A stretch of 64,000 nucleotides of DNA from NCBI GenBank assembly GCA_902550805.1, contig CACDAL010000001.1, positions 62,001 through 126,000 on the forward strand, in the 5' to 3' direction. The notes beneath the pieces were generated by a model. The model searched no databases. It saw only the letters and a program-made list of their open reading frames with translations, and was not told where the DNA came from. The DNA is from an uncultured Pelagibacteraceae bacterium (lineage in GTDB: Bacteria; Pseudomonadota; Alphaproteobacteria; Pelagibacterales; Pelagibacteraceae). Within the stretch, counting starts at the first letter, position 1, and each line of letters opens with the position of its first letter. The translations under genes and the position numbers were made by a program. Shown piece by piece: positions 18,364-27,237 of the stretch.

Positions 18364-19818
18364 ATGAGCGACTTTACAATTATTGGATCGGGAGCTGGAG
18401 GTTCATCGGCTGCACTTGAATTATTGGAAAATGGTTATTCCGTTGAAATCTTTGAGGAAGGAATTAACTATAATAATGAAAAAAACAGTGTTTTACAAGG
18501 ATTGATGTCTTTGTGGAGAAATAATGGAATTAATCTTTTTCATGGTAGTCCAATTTTAAATTTTGGAGAAGGAAAATGTGTTGGAGGCTCTACTATAATA
18601 AATGGTGGAGTAATAGAACCCACTAACGAAAAAATACTCGAATTATGGGATAATATTTTAGATGAAAACTTTTTTTTGAATGATGAATTTATAAAAATCA
18701 GTAATGAAATTAAAGAAAAGTTGGTTCCCGAAAACCAGCAAGATGATGATAATTTGATTTCAAGTTCAAGTGAAATTTTATTAGAAGCTGCAAAAAAAAA
18801 AAATTACATTACTAAATCAACTAATCTTGCATTTAATAATCTCAGAGTAAATCACAATAGTCCTTTTGGTTGTTCAGATAATTCTAAAAATAGTCTTGAT
18901 AAAAATTATCATATTTTTATTAAAAATAAGGGTGGAACTATAATAAGCAATTCTAAAGTTGTAGATATAATTAAAAAAGAAAATGCTGCAGAAAAAATTA
19001 CTATTGAAAATAATAAAACAAAAGAAAAAAAAGAAATAAAAATTAAAAATTTAATTTTAAGTGCTGGACCCACGCAAACCCCAAAACTTATACTAAAAAA
19101 TAATTTATCAAATTTTGTAAATAATTTAAATTTTCATATGAACTTAAAAATTCTATGCTTTTATGAAAACGAAATTGAAAGTTATAAATCAAGTTTGTTA
19201 ACGCATCATGTAAGAGAATTTGAAAAAAATGGAGTTCTTTTTATGGCCTCGAATTACATTAAACCTTTAATTGCATCTTATCTAAATTTTCAGAAATCAG
19301 ATAATATAACTGAATTTATGGAGGTTTATAAAAATGGGACAATTTTTAACTGTCAAATCCAACCCAATTTTAGCACAGCTAATATTAAAAAATCTAATTT
19401 ATTAAATAAAGTAAATATATCCTGGAATTTAGATGAAAGAGATTTTTTAAAAATTAAAAAGTATTTAAAAATTTTAACTGAATTAGTTTTTATAAGTGGT
19501 GCTAAAAAAATTTTATTACCCTTTGAGAATAATTCAGCAATATCAAGAAGTATTGATGATGCATTTAACAAGATAGATACTTTAAAAAAAAAACATTTAG
19601 AAATAACCTCAGTTCATGCTATGAGCTCATGCTCATTAAACAATGGTGATAAAAATATAATTAACAAATTTGGATTATTGAAAAATTTTAAAAATATTTA
19701 TCTGATGGACTCAAGTATTATGCCGTCTAATACTGGCCAACATCCTCAATTAACAGTGATGACCATGGTAAAAAAATTAATTCAAAAAAATATAGAAAAT
19801 AAAAAATTCAAAGTATAA
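18364..19818 (+). CDS. GMC-family FAD-dependent oxidoreductase
   Basis: A 484-residue flavoprotein. The dinucleotide-binding motif is FTIIGSGAGGSSAALELL at residues 4-21. The GMC-typical FAD loop GEGKCVGGSTIINGGVI is near residue 76. The C-terminal active-site region carries SVHAMSSCSLNN and MDSSIMPSNTGQHPQLTVM, with the conserved His and Asn/His pair. Such enzymes oxidise alcohols to aldehydes or ketones. Context next to a class III aminotransferase suggests alcohol oxidation followed by transamination to an amine, but no pathway of this kind is known to me in SAR11. A run of 12 A bases lies within the gene near 18792. Confidence 0.83.
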   Translation: MSDFTIIGSGAGGSSAALELLENGYSVEIFEEGINYNNEKNSVLQGLMSLWRNNGINLFHGSPILNFGEGKCVGGSTIINGGVIEPTNEKILELWDNILDENFFLNDEFIKISNEIKEKLVPENQQDDDNLISSSSEILLEAAKKKNYITKSTNLAFNNLRVNHNSPFGCSDNSKNSLDKNYHIFIKNKGGTIISNSKVVDIIKKENAAEKITIENNKTKEKKEIKIKNLILSAGPTQTPKLILKNNLSNFVNNLNFHMNLKILCFYENEIESYKSSLLTHHVREFEKNGVLFMASNYIKPLIASYLNFQKSDNITEFMEVYKNGTIFNCQIQPNFSTANIKKSNLLNKVNISWNLDERDFLKIKKYLKILTELVFISGAKKILLPFENNSAISRSIDDAFNKIDTLKKKHLEITSVHAMSSCSLNNGDKNIINKFGLLKNFKNIYLMDSSIMPSNTGQHPQLTVMTMVKKLIQKNIENKKFKV

Positions 19819-19835
19819 AAATTTATTTTGCTAAT

Positions 19836-20567
19836 ATGAAAAAAATTATAAAAAAAAAAAAAATAAAAATTAATAATATTTCTATTGGACTACCATGCTA
19901 TAACGAAGAAAATAATATTAAAAAATCAATTACGCAATGTCTTAATTTTATTAAATCAAATAAAATTATTAATTATGAAATATTAATAGTTGACAACAAT
20001 TCAAGTGATAAAACAATTCAAAAAATTGAGATTTTCAAAAAAAATAAAAATATTAAAATTATAAAAAATAAAAAAAATATTTTTTACTCAGGGTCAGTAG
20101 GAAAAATAATAAGATTATCAAAATATAAAGATATCGGAATAATTGATACCGATGGCCAATATAGCTATAATGATTTTAAGAGACTTTTTTTTAAGTTGTA
20201 TGAAGGAAATGATATTGTTTTTGGTTTTAGATCAAATAGAAAAGATAGTTTGTTTAGAATTTTAGTTTCAAAAATATTTAATCTTCTTTCAAAAATTATT
20301 TTAAGTAGTAATTTATATGATTTAAACTGTGGTATAAAAGTTCTAAAAAAACCAAAAAAATTTAAAAATTTAAAGTTCAAAATAAATCATGCTAATCCTG
20401 AGCTTTTTTGTATTTTTAAAAGTAACAAAAAAATTATAGGTGAAGTTGATGTTTCTCACAAATTTAGAAATGAAGGGAAAAGTATACATAATATACTTAA
20501 TTTATTTTATACTTTTTTTGAGGTTTTGATTTATTTTATCAAATTAAAAAAAAAATATTCAATATGA
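19836..20567 (+). CDS. Family 2 glycosyltransferase (dolichol-phosphate-mannose-synthase-like)
   Basis: A 243-residue GT-A transferase. The N-terminal IGLPCYNEENNIKKSI motif, the EILIVDNNSSDKTIQKI segment and the catalytic IGIIDTDGQYSYND (DXD with Q) match the DPM1/ArnC branch of GT2. It lacks the C-terminal membrane helices of ArnC but ends with a hydrophobic FFEVLIYFI stretch. It could load an undecaprenyl-phosphate sugar for the GT-C membrane enzyme at 24451-26115. An uninterrupted run of 14 A bases (19850-19863) lies 14 bases after the start codon. Confidence 0.82.
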   Translation: MKKIIKKKKIKINNISIGLPCYNEENNIKKSITQCLNFIKSNKIINYEILIVDNNSSDKTIQKIEIFKKNKNIKIIKNKKNIFYSGSVGKIIRLSKYKDIGIIDTDGQYSYNDFKRLFFKLYEGNDIVFGFRSNRKDSLFRILVSKIFNLLSKIILSSNLYDLNCGIKVLKKPKKFKNLKFKINHANPELFCIFKSNKKIIGEVDVSHKFRNEGKSIHNILNLFYTFFEVLIYFIKLKKKYSI

Positions 20568-20613
20568 AAAAAGATAATATTTGGTAATCTAATTTTAGTT
20601 AATAATTTATAAA

Positions 20614-21387
20614 ATGAAAACAATAATATTGTGTGGTGGAAAAGGTCTCAGAATAAGAGATGTTTCTGATAGTCTGCCTAAACCAATGATAAAAATTGGC
20701 AAATACCCAATTGTTCATCATATCATGAAAATATATTCTAAATATAATTTTAATAAATTTATTTTATGTGTTGGATATAAAGGTGAAGTTATTATAAATT
20801 ATTTTAAAGACCTTCCTTATATTGACTCTGATATTTTTTTTAACTACAGCAAAAAAAAGGAAACTTTTGAAGTAGAAAAATACATTAAAAAGTGGGAAGT
20901 TCAAATAGCTCAAACTGGCAATGATTCAAATACAGGGTATAGAGTATTTGCAGTAAAAAAATATATAAAGGAAAAAAATTTTTTCCTTACTTATGGTGAT
21001 GGAGTTGGCAATATAGATATAAAAAAATTATTAAATTTTCATTTTTCTCACAAAAAATTAGTAACCCTTACGGCTGTAAGACCCCCTTCAAGATTCGGGG
21101 AAATTATTACCAAAAACAATTTAGTTTTAAATTTTAATGAAAAACCACAAGTTAAAATTGGTAGAATAAATGGAGGATTTTTTGTTTGTAAAAAAGAAAT
21201 TTTCGACTACTTCAATAAAAATGATATTGAAACGTGTAGTTTTGAACATGATATTTTGCCAAGGATAGCAAAAGACAAACAATTGATGAGTTATGATCAT
21301 AAAGATTTTTGGATGCCAATGGATACAAACCGAGAATATGAGGTTTTAAATAAATTATGGAAAAAAAGTCCAAAACTTTTCTTTTAA
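20614..21387 (+). CDS. rfbF: Glucose-1-phosphate cytidylyltransferase
   Basis: Makes CDP-glucose from CTP and alpha-D-glucose-1-phosphate, the first step to CDP-deoxyhexoses. Motifs match RfbF/DdhA: IILCGGKGLRIRD at the N-terminus, LPKPMIKIGKYPIVHHIMK near residue 24, LTYGDGVGNIDI near 127, FNEKPQ, RINGGFFVC, and FEHDILPRIA. Length (257) is that of the family. The 3' end overlaps rfbG by 31 bp, and the pair forms a packed translational unit. Confidence is high because the linked dehydratase confirms the pathway. Confidence 0.93.
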   Translation: MKTIILCGGKGLRIRDVSDSLPKPMIKIGKYPIVHHIMKIYSKYNFNKFILCVGYKGEVIINYFKDLPYIDSDIFFNYSKKKETFEVEKYIKKWEVQIAQTGNDSNTGYRVFAVKKYIKEKNFFLTYGDGVGNIDIKKLLNFHFSHKKLVTLTAVRPPSRFGEIITKNNLVLNFNEKPQVKIGRINGGFFVCKKEIFDYFNKNDIETCSFEHDILPRIAKDKQLMSYDHKDFWMPMDTNREYEVLNKLWKKSPKLFF

Positions 21388-22439
21388 AAAAGTATTATAA
21401 AAAAAAAAGAGTTTTAGTTACTGGAGCAAATGGCTTTAAGGGTATTTGGTTGAGTTTAATACTTAAAACGTTTGGAGCAGAAGTCTATGGCATTGGTATC
21501 TTTAATAAGAGTTACTTACTTTCAAAGTATTTAAAATTAGAAAATATAATTAATTACAAAAATTTGAATATTAATAATCAATTACATTTAAAAAGATACG
21601 TAAATAAAATAAAACCTGATATTATATTTCATTTAGCTTCAGAAAGTTTAGTGAGTAGTTGCCATGAAAATCCAATTAATGCATTTAACACAAATGTATT
21701 GGGTTTAGTAAAATTCTTAGAAATATTTAAATCATTAAAATCAAAAAAAAAATTAATATTGAATATCGTTACATCTGATAAATGTTATCTACCACAATCA
21801 AAAAAAAAATATCAAGAACATGACTCGCTTGGTGGATACGATATTTACAGCGCATCAAAATCTTGTCAGGAGATCGTTGTTAAGTCGTATTTTGAGAGCT
21901 TTTTTAAAAAAAATAAAAATATTTTTTTAACAACTTTTAGGGCTGGAAATGTAATAGGCGGTGGCGATTATGCTTTAAATAGACTTTTTCCCGACATATC
22001 TAGAGTTCTTAACAATAAAAAAATAATTAAAATTAGAAATCATAGGTCTACAAGACCATGGCAACATGTATTGGATTGTCTTAATGGTTATTTACAAACA
22101 ACTATTTATTGCGATTTAAATAGAATAGCTTTTTCGAATTGGAATTTTTCACCATCATATAAATCAATGTCTGTTAAAAATATTATTTCTTTATTAATAA
22201 AAAATAAATCAATAAATCGAAAACAAGTAGTTTTTATAAATAATTTTATCAAAGAAAGTTTACATTTAAATCTGAATAACAAAAAAGTTACAAAATTAAT
22301 TAAGTGGAAAAATAAGTTTAATTTTAAACAGACAGTGATTGAAACAATAAATTTTTATATCGAAATAAATAAAAACAAAAAAAATCCAATTTTACTCATG
22401 AAATCTGTGGAAAAAAAAATTAGCAACTTTTTCAATTAA
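21357..22439 (+). CDS. rfbG: CDP-glucose 4,6-dehydratase
   Basis: Extended SDR converting CDP-glucose to CDP-4-keto-6-deoxyglucose. The Rossmann motif is VLVTGANGFKGIWLSLIL, typical of RfbG/DdhB with its FKG. LASESLVSSCHENPINAFNTN is present near residue 97. TSDKCY and the YSASKSCQEIV YxxxK pair complete the active site, and RAGNVIGGGDYALNRLFPD is the family-specific substrate loop. The length of 360 is typical. It overlaps rfbF by 31 bp and the next gene by one base. The product is the branch point to 3,6-dideoxyhexoses or CDP-6-deoxyhexoses; no rfbH homologue lies in the window. Confidence 0.92.
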   Translation: MEKKSKTFLLKKYYKKKRVLVTGANGFKGIWLSLILKTFGAEVYGIGIFNKSYLLSKYLKLENIINYKNLNINNQLHLKRYVNKIKPDIIFHLASESLVSSCHENPINAFNTNVLGLVKFLEIFKSLKSKKKLILNIVTSDKCYLPQSKKKYQEHDSLGGYDIYSASKSCQEIVVKSYFESFFKKNKNIFLTTFRAGNVIGGGDYALNRLFPDISRVLNNKKIIKIRNHRSTRPWQHVLDCLNGYLQTTIYCDLNRIAFSNWNFSPSYKSMSVKNIISLLIKNKSINRKQVVFINNFIKESLHLNLNNKKVTKLIKWKNKFNFKQTVIETINFYIEINKNKKNPILLMKSVEKKISNFFN

Positions 22440-23221
22440 TGGATATTCATTTAGGATCGAGTAGTTATTTAAGTAGATCTTTAAGAAAGAAAGAAACAAA
22501 TTCTTTAAATATATCATCAAAAAATAAAAATAAATTTATATACAGTAATTTTAGCTTAAAACTTATTAAAGATTATAAATATAATTTCATATTTATTTTT
22601 TTAGGAAAAAACTTTAAAAATAGAAAAAAACAAAAATCTGAAAAAATAAATTACAAATTACCCCTGAAATTAATTAGTAAATTAATTAGATCAAAAAAAA
22701 AAATAAGAGTAATTTTTTTTGGTTCATTTTCTGAATTTGATAGTGTGCTTGGAAATAATAGAGATTATATTCAAAATAAAATAAAACTTAGAAAAAAATT
22801 AAATGACATAAGTAGAACAAATAAAAATTTTGAATTTGTTTGGATATATTTGCCAAACATTTATGGAAAAAAACAAGTTAAAAGTTTTTTAATTCAGAGA
22901 CTAATTTATAATGTAAAAAAAAGGAAAAAATTAAAAGTAAATAATGGATTAAAAAAAATCTATCTATTAAATATTGATGAGTTTGTAATTATGATTGATC
23001 AAATAAAAAATAACTGGATTAGATATAAGAATAGATCAATTTTCTCTCCATATGAGGGACCTTTTGTACTAAAAGATATTATAAGTAAAATAATAAAAAA
23101 TTTTAAAAAAAAAATTGCAATAGATATGTCTTTTAATGATGTTTATGAGAAAAAAATTAAGTCTAATTTTAAGTTAAGTAAAAAAAATAGTTTTTCTAAA
23201 TTTTTAAGAAATGTCGACTAA
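22439..23221 (+). CDS. Degenerate NAD(P)-dependent SDR-like protein, possible CDP-4-keto-deoxyhexose reductase
   Basis: A 260-residue protein that looks like a diverged extended SDR. The N-terminal nucleotide loop is GSSSYLSRSL in place of the usual GxxGxxG. A strand with an active-site serine is seen in VIFFGSFSEFD, a Tyr-x-x-x-Lys pair in YIQNKIKLRKKL, and a product-side loop in WIYLPNIYGKKQ. These align in order with SDR reductases such as abequose or tyvelose-pathway enzymes, but cofactor binding is uncertain. It starts at the last base of rfbG and overlaps the FAD protein by 11 bp, placing it in the CDP-sugar branch. Confidence 0.6.
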   Translation: MDIHLGSSSYLSRSLRKKETNSLNISSKNKNKFIYSNFSLKLIKDYKYNFIFIFLGKNFKNRKKQKSEKINYKLPLKLISKLIRSKKKIRVIFFGSFSEFDSVLGNNRDYIQNKIKLRKKLNDISRTNKNFEFVWIYLPNIYGKKQVKSFLIQRLIYNVKKRKKLKVNNGLKKIYLLNIDEFVIMIDQIKNNWIRYKNRSIFSPYEGPFVLKDIISKIIKNFKKKIAIDMSFNDVYEKKIKSNFKLSKKNSFSKFLRNVD

Positions 23222-24479
23222 AAATCTTATTTTAGGATCAGGACTTTCGGTATTAGGTTTTCTAGAAAAAAACAAATTAAATAATTTTGAAGTCTTTGAT
23301 AAAAATGATTATTTTGGAGGCCATGCCTATTCTCATAATATTAATGGATATTTTTTTGATGAAGGTGCACACATAAGTCATTCTAAAAATAATCAATTTC
23401 TTGAAATTGTTTTAAAAAATAATGATATTAATTTTAATCAATTTAAAAGCTTAATTTTTAATTTTAAGAACTCTAAACAATTAGGTTACCCAATTCAGTT
23501 AAATTTAAAAGATTTAGCAATTTCAGAAAAAACAAAGATATTCATGGAAGCATTATTTCACAATAAAAAAAATATAAATAAAAACTACTATGAATGGCTA
23601 GTTTCAAACTATGGAGAATACTTAACTGAAAATTATTATAAGATTTACACCAAAAAATATTGGAGATGTGATCCTGAGGAAATGGATGTAAATTGGGTAA
23701 GCGGGCGACTAGCAAAAAGGAATATTTCAAAAACTTTATATAGTTTATTTCTAAAATCAGACAATAATAATTTATCCTATAATAAATTTAGATATCCTGT
23801 AAAAGGTGGTTTCTTTGGACTATTTCACAATTTATATAAAAATAAATCAATAAATTTAAACTCAAAAATTACTAAAATTAATTTAAAAAAAAAAACAGTT
23901 TTAATTAATAATAATTTAGAAAAACCATTTGATAACTTAATTAGTTCTATACCTTTAGTTGATTATCAAACTTTAATACCTGAATTAGATGATGATATAA
24001 AATTTAATCTTAGTGAATTTAAATATACAAGTTTGATTTCATATAATTTTAAAATAAAAAAAAAAATTACAATAAATTTTCAGTGGTGTTATTTCTATGA
24101 TAGAGATATTGACGTTTCAAGAATGTCTATAATTAACAATTTCAATCAAGAAAAAAACGAAGATGACTTTTATATAGTTCAAATGGAGGTATTTAGAAGA
24201 AATGATGAAAAGATAAATTATGATGAAATAGACAAAAACACTAAAAATCACTTAATTAATTTTTTTAAAATAACACATAATGATATTTATTTTGAGAAAA
24301 GATTTTTTGTAGAAAAAGCATATCCTATACCTCTTATAGGAGTAGAGGATAAAAGATTGAAAATATTAGATTATCTAAAAAAAAATAAAATATTTCAAAT
24401 TGGTTTATATGGAAAATGGAAGTATATGTGGTCAGATCAAAGTTTTTTAGATGGATACAATTTTGAATATGAAAATTAA
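23211..24479 (+). CDS. FAD-dependent amine-oxidase/protoporphyrinogen-oxidase-like protein
   Basis: A 422-residue flavoprotein. The FAD Rossmann segment is LILGSGLSVLGFLEKN, followed by the GGHAYSHNINGYFFDEGAH region, which is typical of the amine-oxidase/UDP-galactopyranose-mutase superfamily. The C-terminus (QIGLYGKWKYMWSDQSFLDG) is the FAD-binding tail seen in related proteins in O-antigen clusters. It could rearrange or oxidise the CDP-deoxyhexose made next door, for example to a furanose, but that is speculation. It overlaps the SDR by 11 bp and the GT-C gene by 29 bp. Confidence 0.68.
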   Translation: MSTKNLILGSGLSVLGFLEKNKLNNFEVFDKNDYFGGHAYSHNINGYFFDEGAHISHSKNNQFLEIVLKNNDINFNQFKSLIFNFKNSKQLGYPIQLNLKDLAISEKTKIFMEALFHNKKNINKNYYEWLVSNYGEYLTENYYKIYTKKYWRCDPEEMDVNWVSGRLAKRNISKTLYSLFLKSDNNNLSYNKFRYPVKGGFFGLFHNLYKNKSINLNSKITKINLKKKTVLINNNLEKPFDNLISSIPLVDYQTLIPELDDDIKFNLSEFKYTSLISYNFKIKKKITINFQWCYFYDRDIDVSRMSIINNFNQEKNEDDFYIVQMEVFRRNDEKINYDEIDKNTKNHLINFFKITHNDIYFEKRFFVEKAYPIPLIGVEDKRLKILDYLKKNKIFQIGLYGKWKYMWSDQSFLDGYNFEYEN

Positions 24480-26115
24480 TCATATTATTAATAAAAATTT
24501 AGCACTAATAATAATATTATTTTTTTACTCTATTTTTTTGTCTTTATTGCTGCCAGCCAGAGATTGGGAAACCGATTATGGATCTTATTATAGTTTGTCA
24601 ATGTTTTTAGACAATGAAAATATTTTATATGAAAATATGTTTTCTCACAGTGGTCCTTTTTATTTCTTTTTTATTAAAATTTTGGGCTATGTAGTAGGTT
24701 GGGGTTGGAAATCAAGCATAATAGTTTATGCAATATCTTATTTTCTTCTTTTTTTATCAATATTTTATTGTTGCAAAAAACTTAAAATTGGTTTCTTTGA
24801 AACTCTTATTGTCTTAGTTTTATTTACTTCATATCAAAAGTATTTCGGTTCAAATGTATCTCTCCAGATTTTCTTTAATATAAATTTAGTACTTTTTTCA
24901 CTTTATTTATTATTATTTATTACAGAAGAATTTAAAAAGAAAAATTTATTTCTCTCAATATTTTTTTTATCTTTATTAATACTAACACGCATAGATGGAA
25001 TTATTTATTCAGCTTTATTTATATTTTCATATTTGTATTTTCTTTATATCAAAAAGATAAATTTAAAATTGTTTTTTAATGATTTAATAATTGGCTTATT
25101 AATTTTTTTAATAGTATTTTTATTCTTTAAATTTTATTTTGGTTATTCTTTTAAAAGTTATTTTGATCATAATATAATATTTAATTTAAAATATGGTTTG
25201 CTGCATGATAAACTAAATAATTTTAGTTTTATTTTAGATTTAACACCTAAAAAATTAACATTATCTATAATATTTTTTATAATTACTTATTTTATAATAA
25301 TTTTTGCTAAAGAAAAAAATAAATCTAAATTTACAATTCCATTAATATTTTTATACATTGTTTTATTTTTAATTTATAACTTCGAAATTCAAATTAATTA
25401 TTATTTCTTTGTTAACTTAATTTTAATTATTTTAACTCTAAGTTTGCTTATATTAAAAGATACTAGATATATATATCTTTGTTATAGTACTATTTTTTAT
25501 CTTATTTCAATTTTTATATTAAATTATTCTGGTGGCTACAAATTGTACTATACTGCAATGCTTCATCCCCCTTATATATTCTTATTCATCTCTGTATTAA
25601 TATTGATAAAGAAAATTAATTTAAATATTTATAAATATCTTGCATATTTTGTCTTTATTTTTTTAATTGCTGATCAATATAAAAAACATATATTTTTTTT
25701 TAATAGTCAAGTATTGGAAAGTGAAAAAATAAGTTTTAAAAATGATATAAATAATTTTTTTTATGATGATAGTCTTATTAAAGATAGCAAGATAATAGTT
25801 TTTCAAAAAAAAGAAAATGTTAAAGTAATTTGTGGCAGAGGGTGGTTGAATGTATTTTCAGAAAAAAAAACCAAAGGGAATTTGTATGATTGGTGGTATT
25901 TTGCTTACATTTTATTTGATACAGAATATTTTAATAATGATTATGAATACTTCATAAAAGGAAATTTAGGAAATTTTTTTTTGATTGATAAAGGTTGCTT
26001 AAAGCCAAGTATAAAAAGTTCAGATAAATTAAAATACATAATTAAAAATTCTGTTCCAAATAAAGAATTTAATTTTTTCAATAATACTTATGAATTAAGA
26101 AGACTTTTGCAATAA
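24451..26115 (+). CDS. Membrane glycosyltransferase of the GT-C superfamily (ArnT/PMT-like topology)
   Basis: A 554-residue protein with about ten to twelve membrane helices and a hydrophilic C-terminal tail of about 130 residues. The first periplasmic loop carries the acidic GT-C motif LPARDWETDYGSYYSL, and the ENMFSHSGPFYFFFIK segment resembles the conserved loop of PMT/ArnT enzymes. Such proteins use polyprenyl-phosphate sugars as donors in the periplasm. The start could be ATG 24451 or ATG 24469; the latter overlaps less with the upstream gene. It is the last island gene before the 5S rRNA, 79 bp away. Confidence 0.68.
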   Translation: MDTILNMKINHIINKNLALIIILFFYSIFLSLLLPARDWETDYGSYYSLSMFLDNENILYENMFSHSGPFYFFFIKILGYVVGWGWKSSIIVYAISYFLLFLSIFYCCKKLKIGFFETLIVLVLFTSYQKYFGSNVSLQIFFNINLVLFSLYLLLFITEEFKKKNLFLSIFFLSLLILTRIDGIIYSALFIFSYLYFLYIKKINLKLFFNDLIIGLLIFLIVFLFFKFYFGYSFKSYFDHNIIFNLKYGLLHDKLNNFSFILDLTPKKLTLSIIFFIITYFIIIFAKEKNKSKFTIPLIFLYIVLFLIYNFEIQINYYFFVNLILIILTLSLLILKDTRYIYLCYSTIFYLISIFILNYSGGYKLYYTAMLHPPYIFLFISVLILIKKINLNIYKYLAYFVFIFLIADQYKKHIFFFNSQVLESEKISFKNDINNFFYDDSLIKDSKIIVFQKKENVKVICGRGWLNVFSEKKTKGNLYDWWYFAYILFDTEYFNNDYEYFIKGNLGNFFLIDKGCLKPSIKSSDKLKYIIKNSVPNKEFNFFNNTYELRRLLQ

Positions 26116-26194
26116 ATCTATGTGCAATTTGTACTATATGAATTATGTAATATTTTATTTACTTTACAAAATTTAATTTATCACTTAAATAATC

Positions 26195-26314
26195 TTGCCT
26201 GGTGATTTTTGCGAAAGGGTAATACCCGATCCCATTCCGAACTCGGAAGTCAAGCCTTTCTGCGCCGATGGTACTTTGTCTTAAGACATGGAAGAGTAGG
26301 ACATTGCCAGGCAA
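26195..26314 (+). rRNA. rrf: 5S ribosomal RNA
   Basis: About 120 nt with the terminal helix TTGCCTGG / CCAGGCAA pairing exactly. The conserved internal block CCGATCCCATTCCGAACTCG is at about 26228-26247, with GCGCCGATGGTACT at about 26262-26275 and a GAGAGTAGG-like end (GAAGAGTAGGAC). This is a complete 5S gene without adjacent 16S or 23S. It is flanked on both sides by polysaccharide genes in the same orientation. The next gene starts 16 bp after its end with no visible terminator. Confidence 0.96.
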
Positions 26315-26330
26315 ATATTAATCAATCCAG

Positions 26331-27233
26331 ATGAAAAACATTTTAGTAATAACTGGTGGTGCTGGATTTGTAGGATCTAATCTAGTTAATTTTCTTTTAG
26401 AAAAAACAAAATTCAAGATTATTAGTCTAGACAATTATTCAACAGGGACAAAAAAAAATCATAATAATTCTAAAAGAGTAAAATATATTAGAAGTGATAC
26501 TTCAAATATTAAGAAAGCATTATCGAAATATAAAAAAAATATAAATTCAATTTTTCATTTTGGAGAATTTTCAAGAATATTTCAAAGTTTTGAAAAATTT
26601 AATAAATGTATTAAATCAAATTCTATTGGAACAAGTGAAGTTTTTAATTTTTGTTTGGAAAATAAAATTAAACTTGTCTACTCAGCAACATCAGCAACAA
26701 TCGGTAATAATGGAGAAGATAAAAACTTATCTCCATATGCATTTACAAAATCTAAAAATTTAGAATTATTAGAAAATTTAAGAAGTTGGTTTAATTTTAA
26801 ATATGAAATAATTTACTTTTATAATGTATACGGACCTAATCATATAAAATCAGGTGAAATGGCAACAGTCATAGGTATTTTTGAAAATCAATTTTTAAAA
26901 AAAAAACCTTTAACCGTTGTCAAACCAGGCACTCAATCAAGAAGATTTACTCATATTTATGATACAATCAATGTTTGTTATGAAGCGTGGGTGAAAAATA
27001 AATGTGCTTATTACAGTATTTCACATAGAAAATCATATTCAATAAAAAAAGTTGCAAAAATGTTTAAAAAAGAAATTAAATATTTGCCTCCAAGATTAGG
27101 TGAGCGTTATGCATCTGCGCTTACAAATATTTCTTATGAAAATAAAATTTTTAAAAGATTTGGAAAAAAAAGATTGGAAGATTACATAAAAAATTTTATT
27201 CAAAATAATCAATCTAACAAGAAAAAAAATTAA
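26331..27233 (+). CDS. NAD-dependent nucleotide-sugar epimerase/dehydratase (extended SDR)
   Basis: A 300-residue SDR with ITGGAGFVGSNLVNFLL, LDNYSTGTKKNH and an HFGEFSRIFQS segment where WbpP/GalE-type enzymes have HxAA. Catalytic residues are in YSATSATIG and YAFTKSKNLELL, followed by the FYNVYGPNH loop. This points to a UDP-hexose or UDP-HexNAc 4-epimerase/4,6-dehydratase; specificity is unclear. It starts 16 bp after the 5S rRNA, so it may be cotranscribed with it. It opens the cassette of amidine-sugar genes that follows. Confidence 0.8.
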   Translation: MKNILVITGGAGFVGSNLVNFLLEKTKFKIISLDNYSTGTKKNHNNSKRVKYIRSDTSNIKKALSKYKKNINSIFHFGEFSRIFQSFEKFNKCIKSNSIGTSEVFNFCLENKIKLVYSATSATIGNNGEDKNLSPYAFTKSKNLELLENLRSWFNFKYEIIYFYNVYGPNHIKSGEMATVIGIFENQFLKKKPLTVVKPGTQSRRFTHIYDTINVCYEAWVKNKCAYYSISHRKSYSIKKVAKMFKKEIKYLPPRLGERYASALTNISYENKIFKRFGKKRLEDYIKNFIQNNQSNKKKN

Positions 27234-27237
27234 AATA

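Noticed and set aside
26163-26191. Candidate promoter TTTACA-17-TAAATA immediately before the 5S gene
   Set aside because: The predicted start would fall at or inside the mature 5S end, and the hexamers are weak in AT-rich DNA; not listed as a feature.
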